Assembly (NCBI GenBank): GCA_964440795.1
Contig: CAYTTQ010000096.1
Location: 1-8,426, forward strand
DNA: 8,426 bases
From: C00003060 sp964440795
GTDB lineage: Bacteria; Desulfobacterota; Desulfobacteria; Desulfobacterales; C00003060
Reading direction: 5' to 3'
Below, in pieces: positions 5,317 through 8,426 of the stretch. Both the position numbers and the translations under genes were made by a program. The notes beneath the pieces are model-generated. The model saw nothing but the letters and a program-made list of their open reading frames with translations, had not been told where the DNA came from and made no database searches. The stretch's first letter is position 1. Every line of letters begins with the position of its first letter.

Positions 5317-5598
5317 ATGAACAAAGAACAAGCACAGGCGTATATTAAAAGATTGGCAAATCAGGGATGCGTCGGTTTTTCCAATCACTGTTCAGATCAA
5401 ATGATGGATCGGAACGTGACAACCGACGACTTCTTACAAGTACTAATGTGGGGAAAAGTCTTGTCCGTTAAGAAAAACCCTAAAACGGGGCACTGGAAGT
5501 GTAAGATTAAGGGTAGTGATATCGACGGTGATGACCTAATATTATTGTTGGCCGTTGATGATTATGAAGAAATGGTTATTTGCGTAACTGTTTTTTAG
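5317..5598 (+). CDS. DUF4258-family toxin of a toxin-antitoxin pair
   Basis: A 93-residue protein. The segment FSNHCSDQMMDRNVTTDDFL followed by QVLMWGKVLSV matches the DUF4258 pattern (H..RM..R.I...DI..VL..G.V) with H24 as the conserved histidine. It is followed by a GHWKCKIKG strand and alternating hydrophobic strands to the end (LILLLAVDDYEEMVICVTVF). DUF4258 proteins belong to the RelE/MqsR-like small RNase fold group and usually sit beside a YgiT/MqsA-type antitoxin, as here. The toxin is first in the pair, the gene order of mqsRA. The antitoxin ATG begins 9 bases after its stop. No Shine-Dalgarno is seen before the ATG. RNase activity is inferred from family, not shown by a known catalytic set. 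Confidence 0.8.
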   Translation: MNKEQAQAYIKRLANQGCVGFSNHCSDQMMDRNVTTDDFLQVLMWGKVLSVKKNPKTGHWKCKIKGSDIDGDDLILLLAVDDYEEMVICVTVF

Positions 5599-5607
5599 GT
5601 GAATGAA

Positions 5608-6111
5608 ATGAAATGTACTGTGTGTGGACAGGACATGACATGCAATAGAGGGGAATATCATTACAAAGAGTGTGGGCTGGATAATGTTTATCTGGTTAAC
5701 ATTAAAATTTGTGCTTGTATATCCTGTAAAGAAAAAATTATATGCATTCCACAGATGCCGGTATTACATACAGCTGTTGCGAAAATTCTTTTGGAGAAAA
5801 CATCAAGGCTTAATGGGAAAGAAATACGTTTTTTGAGAAAAAATATCGGTCTAAAGTCGGTAGAATTATCTAAATATCTAGGTGTAAATATCTCTAGTCT
5901 ATCAAGGTGGGAACATGGTGAGCAGAAACTTTCCCTGCCACATGACCTGCTGCTAAGAGTTGTTTACGCTAATATAAAAGGGTTGCCAATTGAAGAAACC
6001 AAACAAATGATAGAAAATAGATTTGGGCAAATTAGCCCTCAAACCGTTGCGCCCTCGCCGGTACATCTTGATATAAATAATCTCTCGGACACCTGTGCCC
6101 CTCCTGCCTAA
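5608..6111 (+). CDS. MqsA-like antitoxin: YgiT-type zinc finger plus HTH
   Basis: The 167-residue protein starts MKCTVC. Cysteines C3, C6, C37 and C40 form two CxxC pairs at the same positions as the zinc ligands of E. coli MqsA, which supports the ATG at 5608 over the GTG at 5599; an AGGTGA ribosome binding site (5597-5602) lies 5 bases before this ATG. A Xre-type HTH follows (about residues 69-100: LNGKEIRFLRKNIGLKSVEL then SKYLGVNISSLSRWEHGEQK). The last 40 residues (from about IENRFG) form a low-complexity, proline-containing tail beyond the usual MqsA length of about 131. The zinc domain should bind the DUF4258 toxin and the HTH should repress the shared promoter. It ends 38 bases before the convergent radical SAM gene. 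Confidence 0.85.
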   Translation: MKCTVCGQDMTCNRGEYHYKECGLDNVYLVNIKICACISCKEKIICIPQMPVLHTAVAKILLEKTSRLNGKEIRFLRKNIGLKSVELSKYLGVNISSLSRWEHGEQKLSLPHDLLLRVVYANIKGLPIEETKQMIENRFGQISPQTVAPSPVHLDINNLSDTCAPPA

Positions 6112-6116
6112 TTTTT
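6105..6116. repeat. 12-bp direct repeat, right copy, flanking the toxin-antitoxin pair
   Basis: This is an exact second copy of TGCCTAATTTTT from 5255-5266. It overlaps the last codons and stop of the antitoxin gene. The 38 bases between the antitoxin stop and the convergent radical SAM stop are AT-rich and hold no clear hairpin terminator. Confidence 0.5.
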
Positions 6117-6149
6117 AATCTTTTTCCTTAAAATATGCAAACTGACCCA

Positions 6150-7472
6150 CTACCCGATTACGTCTCGATTTTCATCCATTGCTTTTTTAAGGTAAAGTAG
6201 GGTTTTGTCATCAAAATTCGTCAGGTTGACGGAGAAGTCGGTGGCATTTCCCAACGAACAGATAAAAGCCTCCTCGTCCTCGATTCGACCTTTCACCTCA
6301 TCGTATAGCGGGGCACCCGGGTAAGGCGTGGCAAAGAAGGATCCGCACTCAAGAGCCAATTCTCGTTTGAAGTTAATCGTTTCCTGGATCGTCTGGCGTG
6401 TTTCTCCCGGATAACCGAAAATAAATGTTGTGTTGGGATAAATGCCCGCTTTACGGGTTTCGATAACGGCCTGTTTTGCCTGTTCGACTTTTGCCTTTTT
6501 ATTCATCGCGTCCAGGATCTTCTGGCTGCCGGACTCAATGCCGTAGCCGATCCATACACATCCCGTATCCGCCATTCTTTTCAGCAAATCGTCTCTGGCA
6601 CTCGTCACACGCCCGTGGCAACCCCAGGTTAGAGGAAATTGCTTTCTTTCCATTAAATCACAGAATTCGATTAACCTTTTTTCAGAAGCCATCATGTTGT
6701 CGTCCACAAACCCGATAAAATCCACTCCATACTGATCCACCAAGGCCTCGATTTCATCAACGACATTCTGCGCAGATCGCAACCGATAGTTGGAACGGCC
6801 GAACAGATGATAGCAATAATTGCACGAAAATGGACATCCGCGGCTGGATATCACGTTCATGCTGCGTGTCACCGACACATCATCTCGGAAACCGGAGGAG
6901 TTGTAAGCCGCGTCACCCCAAATGGGATGTTTCAGATAAACCTCCATGGGAAGCAGGTGCCAGGAGGGAAAAGGCACCGAATCAAGGTCCTGAATGTTTC
7001 CCCGCTTTGAGGTTGTCACCAAAGAACCGTTTTCCTGATAGCAGATTCCTGGAATATTCCGCCATTCCAACCCCCCCGCAAAGGCAAGACACCATTCCAA
7101 CATGGTCTTTTCCCCTTCTCCAATAACGGCCACGTCCAGGGGACTGTTTTGAAAGAGAAGTTTGTTATTAGATGTAGCAAGGCCACCGCCGCTGATTACA
7201 GGCGCCTCGGGATTCATGGCCTTCAGTTCAGGAATCAACCATTTCTGAAACTTGTACGTCGTGATCAGTCCCGACAGGCCGACAAGGTCCCAAGTCATAT
7301 CCTTAAGGCTTTTTGAAATCTCCTCTTTGGATGGCCGCAGTGCATTGACATCGTATATCTCCACGTGAAATCCTTGGGCCCTCAATACGGCAGCAATGGT
7401 TGCCAGGCCATAGGGGATACAGTTGGGCTCGGCATCCAAGCGGATGGGTGAGTTGATGAGAAGGGTTTTCAC
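6150..7472 (-). CDS. B12-binding-type radical SAM protein
   Basis: A complete 440-residue protein. Residues 1 to about 140 form a Rossmann-like B12-binding domain (LINSPI, then PYGLATIAAVLRAQGFHVEI, SGGGLAT and the typical GEGEKT at 118-123). The radical SAM domain follows, with the cluster ligands C213, C217 and C220 in RGCPFSCNYCY, then FVDDNM, GIESGSQKIL (311-320) and FIFGYPGET (350-358). These are hallmarks of the large class of cobalamin-type radical SAM enzymes that includes methyltransferases and ring-forming enzymes. The substrate cannot be told. The DxHxxG B12 ligand motif is not seen, so actual cobalamin binding is uncertain. Start is GTG at 7472 (GTG AAA ACC CTT) with only a weak GAG upstream. 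No biosynthetic partner genes lie nearby. It is convergent with the toxin-antitoxin pair and divergent from the nucleotidyltransferase gene. Confidence 0.9.
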   Translation of the reverse strand: MKTLLINSPIRLDAEPNCIPYGLATIAAVLRAQGFHVEIYDVNALRPSKEEISKSLKDMTWDLVGLSGLITTYKFQKWLIPELKAMNPEAPVISGGGLATSNNKLLFQNSPLDVAVIGEGEKTMLEWCLAFAGGLEWRNIPGICYQENGSLVTTSKRGNIQDLDSVPFPSWHLLPMEVYLKHPIWGDAAYNSSGFRDDVSVTRSMNVISSRGCPFSCNYCYHLFGRSNYRLRSAQNVVDEIEALVDQYGVDFIGFVDDNMMASEKRLIEFCDLMERKQFPLTWGCHGRVTSARDDLLKRMADTGCVWIGYGIESGSQKILDAMNKKAKVEQAKQAVIETRKAGIYPNTTFIFGYPGETRQTIQETINFKRELALECGSFFATPYPGAPLYDEVKGRIEDEEAFICSLGNATDFSVNLTNFDDKTLLYLKKAMDENRDVIG

Positions 7473-7494
7473 AAGGATGATCTCACGCTACATG

Positions 7495-7526
7495 CTGTAA
7501 CCCTGATTGAGCGTAAGGGTTACCAG
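7495..7526. promoter_or_regulatory. Hairpin in the divergent intergenic region
   Basis: GTAACCCT (7497-7504) and AGGGTTAC (7516-7523) pair perfectly around an 11-base loop, and CTG/CAG extend the stem beyond a one-base bulge. It lies 23 bases upstream of the radical SAM start codon, so it would be in the leader of that mRNA. It could be a protein-binding site, a leader structure, or the terminator of nothing visible; there is no T-run on either side. The loop sequence recurs inverted at 7698-7709. Confidence 0.5.
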
Positions 7527-7534
7527 TAGCCAAA

Positions 7535-7570
7535 TATTGTCATTGACAATACCATACAATAATGTATAGT
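7535..7570 (+). promoter_or_regulatory. Promoter with 17-bp palindromic operator for the AbiEii-like gene
   Basis: TATTGTCATTGACAATA (7535-7551) is a perfect palindrome around one central base. Its right half supplies the consensus -35 TTGACA (7543-7548). The -10 TATAGT (7565-7570) lies 16 bases further on. A second, weaker dyad, ATACA/TGTAT (7554-7558, 7563-7567), overlaps the spacer and -10. Transcription would start near 7577. A repressor bound at the palindrome would directly block the -35. The regulator is not identifiable in the window. Confidence 0.6.
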
Positions 7571-7601
7571 AACGTAATCGATGGACGGATTGGGGCCACT
7601 C

Positions 7602-8426
7602 ATGCCCCCAATATTCATTGAAAAAAGGCAACTCATGTACAACAAAAAAAGAATAAGAAGCTCGGAATTGTTGCAATTGATTTTGCTGGACAGCCTTTAC
7701 GCTCAATCGGGATCAGAACATATGATCTTTCAGGGCGGTACCGCCCTAAGGTGGGTCTACGGCGGGATGAGATTTTCAGAGGATCTAGATTTCGTGACCA
7801 ATTTACCCACGGCTAGAATTATCAAGATTTTAGATAGGACATTTCAAAATGCTCAACGAGCATGTATTGCCCAGTTCGGTCCCGGGCAGTCTGAACAAAA
7901 AAGCAAGTCCGCACGAAAGGAAGCAACCAAAACGTTTTTCATATTTCGCCCCGAAACCCAACGTGAAAGAATAGCCGTAAAACTGGAATTTGAGTCTCTA
8001 AAGCCAGGAAACAAACCGGAGTCTCAAAAATTTATCCTCAGGGATTTACCATCGGTTTCAGGCCTTATCACAGGCGGCAAGCTAATCATGCCATATTCGA
8101 GCAGTATCGTTATAGCTGAAACCCCTGAAGAGATACTATCCGACAAGATCAGGGCCATCTATGAAAGAACATATCTCAAAGGCAGAGATATTTATGACAT
8201 CTGGTGGTTAAGGAAACTACTCAAGGTTGCTCCCGCATGGACAAAGGTTAGAGACAAACTTTCTATGTATCAGACTCCATTTGTACCGGCTCGAGAAGCT
8301 GACTACTTTCAAAAAAGGGCATCTGTCTCAAGCATCGTAGGAGCAATAGAAAGAGATCTGCCTCGTTTTTTGCCTCAAAATATTCTCTCCGTGCATGAGG
8401 AAGAGGCTTTTTTGAAGTTTATTACT
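7602..8426 (+). CDS. AbiEii-type nucleotidyltransferase (DUF1814), 3' end beyond window
   Basis: The open frame runs to the right edge, with 275 codons visible. It has the nucleotidyltransferase signature GGTALRWVYGG (45-55) followed by FSEDLDF with D61 and D63 as metal ligands. Further on is the AbiEii pattern EEILSDKIRAIYER (176-189) and KGRDIYDIWWL (193-203), with K182, R195, D196 and D199. Such proteins are toxins of AbiE/MenT-like type IV toxin-antitoxin and abortive infection systems, modifying tRNA or other acceptors with nucleotides. No AbiEi-type antitoxin lies upstream, so a partner may be downstream outside the window. Start choice: ATG 7602 has a GGGG stretch upstream and a leader of about 25 bases from the predicted promoter. 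ATG 7635 (with AAAGG) and ATG 7581 are alternatives in the same frame. The gene is divergent from the radical SAM gene. Confidence 0.88.
   Translation, partial: MPPIFIEKRQLMYNKKRIRSSELLQLILLDSLYAQSGSEHMIFQGGTALRWVYGGMRFSEDLDFVTNLPTARIIKILDRTFQNAQRACIAQFGPGQSEQKSKSARKEATKTFFIFRPETQRERIAVKLEFESLKPGNKPESQKFILRDLPSVSGLITGGKLIMPYSSSIVIAETPEEILSDKIRAIYERTYLKGRDIYDIWWLRKLLKVAPAWTKVRDKLSMYQTPFVPAREADYFQKRASVSSIVGAIERDLPRFLPQNILSVHEEEAFLKFIT

Noticed and set aside
7488..7706. A 72-residue minus-strand ORF over the divergent intergenic region
   Set aside because: It crosses the promoter, the palindrome and the start of the AbiEii-like gene on the other strand, and shows no family features.

Overview
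The window looks like an accessory region of a bacterial chromosome, built from small stress or defence-type genes and the debris of repeated insertion and deletion. The taxon cannot be fixed from sequence alone. The mixture of AAA/DUF4143 ATPases, VapBC, a cobalamin-type radical SAM protein and decayed transposases would suit an environmental anaerobe such as a Desulfobacterota member, but that is a weak inference. Base composition is uneven: the ATPase 1 and flavoprotein stretch (1-1440) is visibly GC-richer than the toxin-antitoxin pair at 5317-6111.

Layout, left to right. (1) 1-1003, minus: a DUF4143 ATPase running off the left edge. (2) About 1035-1437, minus: the 5' piece of an SdhA/FrdA-type flavoprotein gene, broken off where the ATPase promoter begins. 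(3) 1491-2137, minus: a VapB-VapC pair. (4) 2138-2419: its promoter region. (5) 2420-3700, minus: a second, intact DUF4143 ATPase. (6) 3836-3943, minus: a second, shorter copy of the same flavoprotein 5' end. (7) 4134-4200: a second copy of the vapBC promoter region. (8) 4263-4840, plus: a third DUF4143 ATPase, a pseudogene in which the N-terminal half is joined out of frame to the last 47 codons. (9) About 4880-5270: remnants of a PIN toxin, an IS1595/ISXO2-like transposase and an IS1-like transposase. (10) 5317-6111, plus: a DUF4258 toxin followed by an MqsA-like zinc-finger/HTH antitoxin. (11) 6150-7472, minus: a B12-binding-type radical SAM protein. (12) 7602 to the right edge, plus: an AbiEii-type nucleotidyltransferase, cut off by the window end.

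Two themes stand out. First, promoter, (vapBC), flavoprotein start, DUF4143 ATPase appears to exist twice in the same orientation: once with vapBC kept and about 120 flavoprotein codons, once with no vapBC and about 30 flavoprotein codons. This points to segmental duplication with repeated ATPase insertion, or to independent insertion into one kind of target. Second, several of the small genes carry their own operator-like palindromes or repeats placed on plausible sigma70-type promoters, and two of the ATPases have a -10 box six bases before the ATG with no ribosome binding site, which suggests leaderless mRNAs. Nothing in the window looks like a tRNA, rRNA, CRISPR array or complete insertion sequence.
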